Source of the DNA: Diadema setosum
Taxonomy: Eukaryota > Echinodermata > Echinoidea > Diadematoida > Diadematidae
DNA: 64,000 nucleotides
Direction of reading: 5' to 3'
Assembly (NCBI GenBank): GCA_033980235.1
Contig: CM067075.1
Location: 9,764,608-9,828,607, forward strand
Numbering within the stretch: position 1 is the stretch's first letter; each line of letters begins with the position of its first letter. This document shows, in pieces, positions 49,699-61,332 of the stretch. The notes under the pieces were generated by a model. That model searched no databases. It was given only the letters and a program-made list of their open reading frames with translations, and had not been told where the DNA came from. The translations under genes were made by a program, and so were the position numbers.

Positions 49699-51349
49699 TT
49701 TTTCCTTTTATTTGTTTTCTTTTTTTTTCCTGCAGTTCAGCTTCACTCTCATGTCACGAACACAGCTACTCTATTTCCCTTTGTTTTGTATTGGAGTTTG
49801 GAGGTTGGGTTTGCTTCATTAATTTTGTCACACGTAATGTTGTAAATTGCCCCTTGAATTAAAACAGTACCCCGCTCGCCACCATTCGTTTTCTCTTTCC
49901 TTTTCTCTTCATTTGTTCTTGTTATATGTAGCAGGATATTTAGGAACGTGTACGTTTACATAATTAACAGGAATGGGAACTGAATTAATTAACTCTAGTC
50001 CAGGTGCATGGCGTCTCGCTTATCTCTTTGGAATTCCAGGTTGTTATTGTTAGACCAAATGACGGAGTTAAAGACAGGCAGGGAAGGAAGTGACGTGATA
50101 TTGCTTCATAATGAGGAATTTCGGGCAACACCTTTCCAAGTGTAGTGATTATGACGGGGTTCTCTGTCGTTTATTTTCGTCATGGTTGTTTCACTAGTTC
50201 AGCCATAGGTGACATATGTTGTTGGCATCTGGGAGAATAGAACAGATCTGTACCAAACTGGAATAGCCCTATAAGCAATGTGGTAAGCGTTCAATTTTTT
50301 GCATTATCTTTCTTCTTTAAAGTCAGTCACTATTGATCGAAATACACAATATAATATGACACGTTCTACTGGTAGTTTAGGAAAAGGGAGTTAATGCACG
50401 ATGCAATGATAAATGTGCTACCATTGATTTTAGAGACGTCATTGTGGTGTGGTACTGGTGATGGTAAGGGAACCATAGATTGCTTTTAAAGTAATGAGAC
50501 AATCATTGGACCTTTGCATCAAGACCGTATTCATATCTAGAATATAATGCATGTTCGTGCGGCGTTGTTTTTTTTTTTTTAAATCCTGACGTGGGCATTT
50601 TCTTTTTCTTGTTTTTAATTCAAGAATGTTATATCTAAATTTGTTTCTTTCCCCTAACATTTTTTTTTTTGTTGAATATAAAGTTGGACGTTCCGTGACC
50701 GAATAGAAAAGCAGCGATTTAGTTACAGTTTCAATGCATCTTGTTTACCATCTTCTCATACATTAAATTGATGGTTTTTATATTTGACATGGTCTGTCTA
50801 TTTGCCAGTTTATGCTTATAAAACACTGCTATAACAACTAATACATTTGCTTCACTTGTCACACGCAATTATATGGATTGCAGTTGTGCTTGCAGTTTTC
50901 CTTTTGCCACCTCTCGTTTTTCTCTCCCCCTTTCCCTCACTTTGGTTTTGTTATACTGCAGATGGGAATGAGTACAATAACATAACCCAACTTGAGGTAG
51001 GAATGAGAACTGAATAAATTAACTCTAGGCCAGGTGTATATAGCGTCTCGCTCATATCTTTGAAATTTCAAGATTTCATTGTTCGACCAACGGAGTTGAA
51101 GACAGGCTTTATGTTGCTATAGAGGTATCTCGCGCCACACGAATGGAATGCATACGCTGTTTAGTATTAGTAATGAACTTTTTCATGTCCATCCCTGCCA
51201 ATAAAAGTGTGTTTGACGAGGTTCTGTGTCATTCTGCCTACGAGAAAACAAAGTTTTATTTTCGCCATGGCTGTTTCGCTATGCGTAGCCGTGGGTGATG
51301 GATGTTGTTGGCATGTGGGCAGTAAAGAACCGAGTATCATGCTATAATA

Positions 51350-51369
51350 CCCCCCCCCCCCCCCCCCCC
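51350..51369. repeat. C20 run, unit 8
   Basis: Longest of the four homologous poly-C tracts in L units. Confidence 0.9.
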
Positions 51370-52099
51370 GTTAGGTTCTAAGCGTTCAATACGGTGATAT
51401 ATCTTTCTTCTTTATTATATCAATCACTGCCGATGGAATTACAGAATTATGTTATTGCACGTTTCACTCAAAGCTTAAAAAACAAAGTTTATGCACGATA
51501 CAAGTAATGGTGCATGAGTCCTATAGACCATTGATTTTAGGTGAGAAATTATGATATGCCTCTAGTAGGGGTGTCATTGATTAGGAATTAATGAAACGAT
51601 TAAGCACTCCTTCCATTTCTAACCGTCCCCTTTGAATGTGTGTCGATCACGTGAGATCGTCATAAATTATCATCCACGTATAAGCTTACGTTCAAAGTGT
51701 ACTCTTAGTTAGAGGAGACCTATAGTTACATGGTTAAAGGCGATGTCTCTTTCGCTGGAGCCGTACGTTTGGCCCATTTTTCTTTTGCCCTTTTCTCTTT
51801 AATTGAGGTATCACTTTCGTCCAGGATAAATCACATTCTCATGTAAACAGACTCACTTGCTCTATATCCCTTGTTTTGTATCGGAGGCTTCATTGGTTTT
51901 AATGCTGGTAAATCTCACAGGCTTGTATATAGCTGAAAGAGATCTCTGAACTGATCATTGTAATAGCAAGATTAGAGGGAGTCATATTGGTTATGTAAAT
52001 AATGGTCAAAGGTCATGTTTCAAAAGGCCACTGTTAATGCCAGGATGGTTATAAACACTTAATTGTCATGTTTTATTTGTACGTGCCGAGGATCACTTG

Positions 52100-52688
52100 G
52101 ACCCCGTTTACAGTGCGAGGCTCGGCCGCGGCTCGGCCGCGCCGAGCCCACCTTCATTTCGGTGTAAACGCGCAAAAGGCCAAATGCGGGGCCAAAATTG
52201 GCCTCGCATTAGGCCACGCTCTGGAGGTGGTCTCGGCCGCGGTCGAGCCGCGGTCGCGCCCGGCCTTTTTCGCAGTGTAAGCGCAAACTGGGCTAAATGC
52301 GCGGCCAAGTTTAGTCTGGCTTCCAAACCCTCGCCTGTACTATTTCGCTATTCAGGATATTAACCACTTAAACGTCGAAAACTAGGATAGTTTAAGGTGG
52401 TTTTGTCCTCCAAAGGTTTTTCTCCTTCGGCAAAGGCCTTTGCCCGAACGGCGCCTTCGTCGCCACGGAATTCAGTTGGCAAAGGATCTGAAAACCAGAC
52501 AATACCAAATTGCGTTTGTTTAAAAGTAGATCGCCACTACGACAAAATATTGAAAGGTTTGAATCAAAAGTGCGGCCGAGCCCGGCAGTGTAAACGGACT
52601 AAATTGCGGGGCTCGGCCTCGCAATTGAGGTTGGCCTTGGCCGCGGCTCGGCCGCGGCTCGGCCCAGCCCCGCACCGTAAACGGGGTC
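52100..52688. mobile_element. GC-rich fold-back element, 589 bp, unit 8
   Basis: Ends as in units 4 and 6, with symmetric GGCTCGGCCGCGGCTCGGCC arms at both sides. Confidence 0.65.
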
Positions 52689-54196
52689 TAAGTTTATGCA
52701 CTGTACGTACTCAAAAAGTCCGTAAATCGACTTAGTCGCACACGCACAGAATTTCCACTTAGTTTGTGTGACAGAAAAACAAATGTGATCTGAATAATGT
52801 AGGCCCAAAAAAGTTCAACGAAGTATCTCATAACTTCAATGTGCTATATTACATTCTTTTCTTTGTCGATCACGGATGACCGACATCTGATGACCCCAAG
52901 CGTATCACCTAACTCGTCTCCAGTGTGACGAGTTTCATATCTCGTTTTTTTTATTCTTCTTTCTTTCTGGACAATTTTGTGTCGTCAATATCTCAACAAT
53001 GACATTACGGAATGACATGAAATTTTCAGTCAACATGTCTCATAACAATATCTAGCCACAATAAGGTTTTCATGACAGTAACATATCTATGACGTCATTT
53101 AGGCGCCATTTTGTGATTTTCGGACCTTGTCACATAATCGATCATAACTTCATAACTAGATGTAATTTCTGCGTCATTTTCGGTGGACATAAAGTTCAGG
53201 TCACGCTCTATCTTACTTACTAACGCTATTTACCCAGGTCTTCATTACGCGCGCGTTCGCGCGCGTCAAAATTTTAAAAGGCTCAAAACGACTTCTCAAT
53301 GGGAAATCTCGAAGTTTCAGACAATTTTAAGCGTTTCAAACATTTTCTCGCGTGCGCGTCCGTCCGCGCAATTTCGCGCGCAGAGGGCGTAACCAACATG
53401 AAAATGCAATTTTTTTGACTGATTTGGATTCCTGATACTTTGAGTAACAATATCCACTGATTTCCGATCGATGTTGACCTATAACAAAGGAATGCGCTGG
53501 CGTCAAAGTTGAAATTTCGTGTGCGCGTCTATGTGGAAATATAGCGAAAAACATGTCTCTGTTTATTTCGCAATAGCTCTTTAAAAAGTCCGTTGACCCT
53601 ATGTTTTTATTGCATATTACAAAAGCATATGAATTGGAAATAACGTTTCAAGTATCAATATTTCCCGAAATACATTATGACGTCATCATATCATCATCTG
53701 AAATCAAAAAAGTGGAATTAATTTTTTTGAGGTACTGTTTCTAACATTCATTTGCTCGTATCTCTGTTGTTTAAGCTCAATATTATCCCAAATTCACATA
53801 TGTTGTACTTTTAACATTTGCCTTTCAAGTCCATGTCATGGTTTTGAAATTTGATGACGTTATCATACTTTAAATTGTGATTAAAAGTAAAGATGCAAAA
53901 TCGGACAAGTTTACGTGTTATGTCTATGGGAAGTGATTTTTTTTTAAACCATCCATTGACTTCACAACGTTTAAGCACCTTTATCTCAGCTGATTTTGCT
54001 TCATTTCCTCTGAAATTTAAGTATGTTGTAGCTGAGACAAAAAGCTGCAGTAATCATGCATTTTGTTCTTTGAAATCTTCTCATGAGGTTGACAATTTTG
54101 CAGTTTAAAACTGAAAATGAGAATGGAATGTGGACGAATCGATTCCTGATTCATCTTTCACATACATAAGTTTACGTTCCTCATATTTTCTCGTCG

Positions 54197-54278
54197 AGAC
54201 GTATGGCCGAGTGGTTAAAGGCGCCGTCTCAGAGACGTGAGGTTGCACTCGTGCGGGTTCGAACCCCACAAGATCACG
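54197..54278 (+). pseudogene. tRNA-Leu-like sequence with long variable arm, unit 9
   Basis: The most tRNA-like copy. A and B boxes are intact, the loop is CTCAGAG, and GCAC-TC-GTGC forms a variable-arm hairpin before GGGTTCGAACCCC, the hallmark of class-II (Leu/Ser) tRNAs. The acceptor stem still does not pair. Confidence 0.72.
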
Positions 54279-54794
54279 AAACAAAATACCTAGCTATTTT
54301 ACTTTTTTTTTCTTCAATGGTGTATTACACATTCGTCCATGTAGAAATTACGTTCGTATATAAACGCACCTATACACACACACACACACACACACAATAT
54401 CCCTCTGTTTTGTGTTGGAGACCACATTGCTTCGACTGCTGCAGAATGTTGCATCCTGACTCTGTCAAATAGTATGTAATGACGACAACAGAGGTGTTGT
54501 ACTTTGAGCAATTGTCTTTCAAGTCCATGTCATTGTTTTGTACTTTGATGACGTCATCACACTGAAAATTGTGATTAAAGGCAAGGTATCAAAATCAGCC
54601 GATTATAGGTTTTATGTCTGCGGGACGTATTTTTCCGAAATTGCCAGAAATGGCACAGCGACCTCAGTCGTTACAAGGCCGCATTTCCTTCTAGCAATGC
54701 AATACATGTTCACGCGGCCACAATTGTTGAGTGGGCATTGACTTTTTCCCCCTGTAATATCTATACATTTTTTTTTTTCGGCCTTAGCGTTTCC

Positions 54795-54842
54795 GTGGAT
54801 GTCCCGTGGCCGAGTGGTTAGAGAAACCGTTTTGCATGCACG
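54795..54842 (+). pseudogene. tRNA-like 5' half (A box only), unit 9
   Basis: TGTCCCGTGGCCGAGTGG, then TTAGAGAAACCG; no B box. Confidence 0.5.
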
Positions 54843-56214
54843 CTCAATATAACTTCAAGGTGCCTATATCACATTCTTTTCTTTGTCGATCACAGATGAC
54901 CGACATCTGATGACCCCAGGCGTATCACCTAACTCGTCAGTGTGACGAGTTTCATGTCTCGTTTTTTTTTATTCTTCTTTCTTTCTGGACAATTTTGTGT
55001 CGTCAATATCTCAACAATGACATTACGGAATGACATGAAATTTTCAGTCAACATGTCTCATAACAATATCTAGCCACAATAAGGTTTTCATGACAGTAAC
55101 ATATCTATGACGTCATTTAGGCGCCATTTTGTGATTTTCGGACCTTGTCACATGATCGATCATAACTTCATAACTAGATGTAATTTCTGCGTCATTTTCG
55201 GTGGACATAAAGTTCAGGTCACGCTCTATCTTACTTTTTAACGCTAGTTACCCAGGTCTTCATTACGCGCGCGTTTGCGCGCGTCAAAATTTTAAAAGGC
55301 TCAAAACGACTTCCCAATGGGAAATCTCGAAGTTTCAGACAATTTTAAGCGTTTCAAACATTTTCTCGCGTGCGCGTCCGTCCGCGCAATTCCGCGCGCA
55401 GAGGGCGTAACCAACATGAAAATGCAATTTTTTTGACTGATTTGGATTCCTGATACTTTGAGTAACAATATCCACTGATTTCCGATCGATGTTGACCTAT
55501 AACAAATGAATGCGCTGGCGTCAAAGTTGAAATTTCGTGTGCGCGTCTATATGGAAATATAGCGAAAAACATGTCTTTGTTTATTTCGCAATAGCTCTTT
55601 AAAAAGTCCGTTGACCCTATGTTTTTATTGCATATTACAAAAGCATATGAATTGGAAATAACGTTTCAAGTATCAATATTTCCCGAAATACATTATGACG
55701 TCATCATATCATCATCTGAAATCAAAAAAGTGGAATTAATTTTTTTGAGGTACTGTTTCTAACATTCATTTGCTCGTATCTCTGTTGTTTAAGCTCAATA
55801 TTATCCCAAATTCACATATGTTGTACTTTTAACATTTGCCTTTCAAGTCCATGTCATGGTTTTGAAATTTGATGACGTTATCATACTTTAAATTGTGATT
55901 AAAAGTAAAGATGCAAAATCGGACAAGTTTACGTGTTATGTCTATGGGAAGTGATTTTTTTTAAAACCATCCATTGACTTGACAACGTTTAAGCACCTTT
56001 ATCTCAGCTGATTTTGCTTCATTTCCTCTGAAATTTAAGTATGTTGTAGCTGAGACAATAAGCTGCAGTAATCATGCATTTTGTTCTTTGAAATCTTCTC
56101 ATGAGGTTGACAATTTTGCAGTTTAAAACTGAAAATGAGAATGGAATGTGGACGAATCGATTCCTGATTCATCTTTCACATACATAAGTTTACGTTCCTC
56201 ATACTTTCTCGTCG

Positions 56215-56296
56215 AGACGTATGGCCGAGTGGTTAAAGGCGCCGTCTCAGAGACGTGAGGTTGCACTCGTGCGGGTTCGAACCCCACAAGATCACG
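56215..56296 (+). pseudogene. tRNA-Leu-like sequence with long variable arm, unit 10
   Basis: Identical by eye to the unit 9 copy, 2018 bp further on. Confidence 0.72.
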
Positions 56297-56814
56297 AAAC
56301 AAAATACCTAGCTATTTTACTTTTTTTTTCTTCAATGGTGTATTACACATTCGTCCATGTAGAAATTACGTTCGTATATAAACGCACCTATATACACACA
56401 CACACACACACACACACAATATCCCTCTGTTTTGTGTTGGAGACCACATTGCTTCGACTGCTGCAGAATGTTGCATCCTGACTCTGTCAAATAGTATGTA
56501 ATGACGACAACGGAGGTGTTGTACTTTGAGCAATTGTCTTTCAAGTCCATGTCATTGTTTTGTACTTTGATGACGTCATCACACTGAAAATTGTGATTAA
56601 AGGCAAGGTATCAAAATCAGCCGATTATAGGTTTTATGTCTGCGGGACGTATTTTTCCGAAATTGCCAGAAATGGCACAGCGACCTCAGTCGTTACAAGG
56701 CCGCATTTCCTTCTAGCAATGCAATACATGTTCACGCGGCCACAATTGTTGAGTGGGCATTGACTTTTTCCCCCTGTAATATCTATACATTTTTTTTCGG
56801 CCTTACCGTTTCCG

Positions 56815-56861
56815 TGGATGTCCCGTGGCCGAGTGGTTAGAGAAACCGTTTTGCATGCACG
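56815..56861 (+). pseudogene. tRNA-like 5' half (A box only), unit 10
   Basis: Same as the unit 9 copy. Confidence 0.5.
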
Positions 56862-59045
56862 CTCAATATAACTTCAAGATGCCTATATCACATTCTTTTC
56901 TTTGTCGATCACAGATGACCGACATCTGATGACCCCAGGCGTATCACCTAACTCGTCAGTGTGACGAGTTTCATGTCTCGTATTTATTAAATTTACTGCT
57001 ACAGGTGTAAAACAGAGGCTTGTAGATAAACTTTGCTGCTTTATACTTTAAAGGTCCTGTTTTAGCTTTGGGAACAGTGATTAAAAAGATGTTCAAGATA
57101 TCTTGATGCATAATTATGTGTAGGTTTGTTGTATCACAAAACATATGCAATAAAGCCTATAAGGAGATATTTTCTCATTTAACAATAACTGTAGACGGTT
57201 TAGTCTGGAAAATTTGTTATTATACTATTGTTCATATTTTGTATATTTAACAATACTTAACATCGATTATTATACTGATTCAAATGTTTACAGTGGTTGT
57301 TTCTCTCTCAAACTCACATTTTACAGCTACTTTAAAGAACTAATGATGGGTTTTTGTTTCATGTGCAAATGGTATACATTACGCCTTTAACTGACTTATC
57401 AAACGAGAGACAAGAACGAAACGTATAATCGTTTACACTTTAAACGATTTTCAATTTAAACGAAATTGTCATTAATCTTATCACCACGGAAAAATCTCGT
57501 CTGAAATAATGAAGAAATGAATAATTATCATACTGTAATTGAAGGTTCTCACCTTACGTGTTTATATTCTTATTGAATTTTCACATTTCGTTCATTACCG
57601 CAAGAGCAGTGCATGTAGAAATGTATACAGATTACAAGAGCATAAAAGATTTAATGACAAAAAAGTTGCGTGTATCAGGTGTTTCATCAATTGATTGATT
57701 GATTATATATATGTGAACAATATATTGTGCGTATTGTAGTAATCTTAAAAAAAAAAGGAAATCGTTCATTATTCAGTCAAATTATTGCCAACAAATAATG
57801 GATACCGCCATGTTTAGCGGATGCTTGATTTCGATGACGACCTCTGAATTAGTGGCCATAATTTTGGTCAACGTGTAAAAAAAAAAAAAAAAAAATAGGG
57901 CAAGGGTGAGTGAGTTATAGGGTGCGTGTAAGGAAGTGCAGTGTTACCTTTTGATAGCTCTTATACAGGGTTAAACAATAATAGGACAAGGTAAGACGTC
58001 ACGTATATAGGTGATGTACCATGTTTTATGATTTACAACAGGTCGTATCTCGAAAAAAGTGTCCAGTCCCCTTTCGTTCTCCCACGTTGTTAAGAATTTC
58101 AGTGCAATACACATACCCGGATATTTGGTCTTAACTTTTCGTCGAAGTCTGTTCGACAGACACATTACTAACGAATCATTAACCAATCAAAGGCGCGTGT
58201 CTGTACAAGAAGTATTGTGTCTATATGATATAGAATGTAGCTGTGAACAATATGTCTCATTCATCAAGTTTCATAGTCAGCCTTCCCAGACACTACATCC
58301 ATCTCACAGCCACCCTTCCTCAGTCAAGCTCCTTATCAGTTCTCTGGTTTCTGTCTTTGGACGAGATCAACTAATCTTCTGACATGCTGACAGCCACTTT
58401 CTATTCCCACTTCCTTTCCGCTCCCCCTGCCACTTGTCTTCACCTCTTCTCATAATGAAAGAAATGTGTACAAATGTAAACAAAGTCACCGGGAGATGTT
58501 TTGTAAGTATGATGTACAGTGTAAATGCATTGGATTATAATGGAGAACGGTGAATAAAGAAAGACACTTGCATTCTGACTCCCAACAAGAATCGGTCATG
58601 CCTCCATCACTCTCCGACTCAGCCTAAGCGTCAATTAACCCCACAAACATAAAAGCATATATTAAACAAAAAAAAAGGAGTGCGTATACCATCTTGTTTC
58701 AGTGGTTGTCATTTTTGCGTTGCGAAGCATCATAAATATACAAACTTATTCAATCAAAGAATCATGTGCATTTACGCTTTATACCATTTTCATGAACGAA
58801 CTTGTTTGTTCACAGGTCTGATATCGCAGCAGGCAAAACATTCTGTGCATAGCATATGATTGAAATAAAAGTAATAAGAAGAAAAATAATAATAATAATG
58901 ATGACGTTCATTTCGAGCTTGATGTGATCAGATTCATCGATCGAAAAGTTCAAAGGATTGCAGATAGTATACCAACTATAAAAGGCAATGAGTTGTTGTT
59001 GCTTTTTATGCGCAATCTTTACGGCATAAAATGAAGAGCTTGCTT

Positions 59046-59094
59046 CCAAAAGGCGCTAAATCCATCATTCATCAATGGATTTAGAGCCTTTTGG
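59046..59094. repeat. 49-nt hairpin, 20-bp stem
   Basis: CCAAAAGGC-G-CTAAATCCAT pairs with ATGGATTTAG-A-GCCTTTTGG with a single mismatch; the loop is CATTCATCA. Too short for a typical animal pre-miRNA. Confidence 0.8.
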
Positions 59095-60048
59095 TAGAAA
59101 GCACTTCAAATAGTCTCAATCAAGTTGCGAACGGAATATGCAAAGTTCAACTTACATAATTATGCACTGCGCGTATACAATGCATGAGGCTCAAAAGCTG
59201 CAGATCAATAACTTCGAATTTGGTGATGATTAGGTGATGTGGCTAACACAGACAATGAAATGACGTTTGAGGCATGTATGTATAGTTTTCTTTTTTTTCG
59301 AAATTCTTTGACTGAGCCAAATGATAGAAAATCAAAGCAACATAGATTCGTATAAAATGTAAATGATTAAGGACAACATTAAGGCTCACGCATACCTAAC
59401 ACTTCGCCTTATTTTTGAGTTACATTATTGTTTTATCAATCTTACCATCCAAAGATTCACTTGCGCTACAAACTTGTTCCTTTAGATATAATTATGACAT
59501 TCACCTTCTCATTTGAAAATTCACTGACGTTCAATTACAATAGCTAAACAGTTCACATCATTTTTAAGACACGTGCGCCATGTTCCTTGAAGACTTTGAT
59601 TTTGTATTCACCAGTATTCTCAATCTCATCTGGTTTCATTGTTGTTGATATCGCAGATCTGAATACATTCGACTTTCACACAGTCGAATGTATGCCTATG
59701 ATAATTATAATTCACGATTCATTCTATGTTATATTTTGTTGAAAAAAGAATGAAAATAAAATGAAATGAATTGTATTGAACTTTGAGCATTTTATTCCCA
59801 ATTCTTGGTATATAGTTTTTAATAACTCACTCATACTTATATAATTATCTCAAATACTCAGTCATATACATGTATACAGTAATGTGCAAATACTGTTCTG
59901 AGGAGGTTACACGTCGAGGGACGAAGTCAACGGACTCACAACATCTTCGATTGCATTTTCACCCTTGATATGATTAATCATTCTCTATGATTACATGACG
60001 GGAGATTAATGTACCCCAGGGAGGTGAAGTTACCTCTCCGTTTATCGC

Positions 60049-60050
60049 GA

Positions 60051-60082
<32 letters not shown>

Positions 60083-60110
60083 TGTGTGTATGTGTGTATG
60101 CGTGTGTGTG
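60049..60110. repeat. (TG)n microsatellite
   Basis: TG dinucleotides with a few interruptions. Confidence 0.9.
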
Positions 60111-60140
60111 TCTGCCTTTATACGTATGTGTATTTATTTT

Positions 60141-60175
60141 TTCAATTCAATTCAAAATGATTTTATTTCCATATA
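60141..60175 (-). mobile_element. Antisense LINE 3' tail, (TTGAA)n type
   Basis: On the minus strand GGAAATAAAATCATTTTGAA runs into TTGAATTGAA. Body not delimited. Confidence 0.4.
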
Positions 60176-60184
60176 AAGTAATTC

Positions 60185-60250
60185 ATGTTTGTGTTTTTCA
60201 TAAATATTTCTCAAGTAGTTTATGTTTGTGTTTTTCATAAATATTTCTCA
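60185..60250. repeat. 29-bp exact direct repeat, period 37
   Basis: Two identical 29-base copies starting ATGTTTGTGTTTTTCATA, at 60185-60213 and 60222-60250. Confidence 0.85.
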
Positions 60251-60353
60251 ATGCATCCTATTGATCGATTTTCCCCCTGACAGTTGTTTGATTTCTTCGT
60301 ACATGTATAAGGATTAAGAAACTGGCAAACCTCGTTTAGATATTGCACAAGTA

Positions 60354-60400
60354 GATTTTGATTTTGATTTTGATTTTGTTGGGTTTATTCGGAATACGCA
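60354..60400 (-). mobile_element. Antisense retroposon 3' tail, (AAAATC)n type
   Basis: On the minus strand CCGAATAAACCCAACAAAATC is followed by repeated AAAATC. The preceding few hundred bases on that strand (60400-60641) may be its body; no coding motif seen. Confidence 0.45.
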
Positions 60401-61332
60401 AAACTGATCCTCTACAAGCTCTGCCATTACAATAAATTTGTATACATATCAAAACAGAGCAAAACAAACTCGCGCACAAGCAAATAATCAGCAACCATGC
60501 ATCGAAACTGTTTACCAGCAGTGCTAAATAGTAAGAACATTTAGAATACACATTACATATAAAATACATAACTATATTATATCGATTAAGCTGACACCAG
60601 GAATTAACACATAGATATAGATCACAATAAGCTGATGACATACAGGTTTTATCTAAAACATAAAGGAATGTATTTTAGATACTATGGATGTGAGATGAAG
60701 CTTTTAAAAAACAAATCATGGTAAGCTTGTATCGTTGAAAGACTGACACGTCTGTGAAATCACTTATTGAAGATACACCATACATTGTGAGCCGTATAAA
60801 ACTAAAAGTTTTAGAGCATAAGTTGATCCACGCGTAAAAAAAAAAAGAAATGAAATAAAACTAGAGCATTCGTATTGGAGTTGAGCATTTCATTCACTTT
60901 GATAAAAAACAACATGACGTTCATTAAAAAAATACCCATTGACGTAAACTGTTTGATTTTGTTCAAATGGACGTCTGCAAAGTACGAGCACAATGTACTT
61001 AGAGATTTACACAGTCAAAGAAATGCTCCTTCTTTGCAAATGTTGATGACAGTTAGAGAACTGTTACATACGCTTATAACTTAGTTAAAGGATTTTCTTA
61101 TTCTTTCTTTGATTCCATTTTATTACAACATCCCACCCCCCCCCCCCCAAAAAAGAAACTCTTTAGAGGACAGAGTAATAATTTCAGAATTGGAGCGGTT
61201 TTGACTGAAAGATTTCACAACGGGAAAATGCGCCTTTTTTTAAATATTATAATACTCAGGCCCACGTGGACATACACATGAAAGATGTATGTATGCATAT
61301 ATATTCGATTCAATGATTAATATTTTTTCCAG

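Larger units (their letters stand above)
44936..52946 (+). repeat. Array unit 8, long type with a 553-bp insertion
   Basis: Heads at 46261, 46872, 48296 and 49609; GC-rich element at 52100. The insertion at 48845-49397 accounts for its extra length: 8013 minus 557 gives 7456 bp, the normal L spacing. Confidence 0.88.
52947..54963 (+). repeat. Array unit 9, short type (S)
   Basis: CRE-1 at 53090, Leu-like tRNA at 54197, A-box fragment at 54795. Nearly identical to unit 10; both the CRE-1 and tRNA positions repeat at exactly 2018 bp. Confidence 0.9.
10344..56981 (+). repeat. 46.6-kb higher-order tandem array (macrosatellite) of ten units, order S L S L S L L L S S
   Basis: Ten direct units share a left part of about 1.25 kb (TTCTTCTTTCTTTCTG, CRE and YY1-like motifs, a CpG-rich block, more CREs) and a right end GCGTATCACCTAACTCGTC...GACGAGTTTCAT(A/G)TCTCGT. 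Distances between successive CRE-1 sites (10655, 12716, 18449, 20747, 28191, 30206, 37671, 45077, 53090, 55108) are 2061, 5733, 2298, 7444, 2015, 7465, 7406, 8013 and 2018 bp. No frame in the array looks like a conserved protein. Units are listed separately. Confidence 0.92.
54964..56981 (+). repeat. Array unit 10, short type (S), right end of the array
   Basis: CRE-1 at 55108. Ends GCGTATCACCTAACTCGTC...GACGAGTTTCATGTCTCGT, where repeat homology stops abruptly. The next bases (ATTTATTAAATTTACTGC) are unrelated to any other junction. Confidence 0.9.
56982..61332. other. Intergenic DNA right of the array, no gene recognised
   Basis: AT-rich. An open frame of 107 codons at 58059-58382 (+) has no recognisable motif; an AATAAA follows at 58552, so a transcript end or a solo LTR is conceivable but undelimited. 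Hairpins at 59046 and 59663, a 29-bp direct repeat at 60185 and LINE tails at 60141 and 60354 are listed separately or in findings. Confidence 0.4.

Noticed and set aside
10344..56981. Polinton, Helitron or other large autonomous transposon in the array
   Set aside because: No polymerase, integrase, helicase or Rep-like motif in any frame across the ten units.
58059..58382. 107-codon protein gene
   Set aside because: No recognisable domain, low-complexity Ser/His-rich end, no splice or homology support. A solo LTR was considered, but no TG...CA ends with duplicated flanks could be set.
59046..59094. microRNA precursor
   Set aside because: A 49-nt hairpin with a 20-bp stem is shorter than usual animal precursors, with no lower stem.
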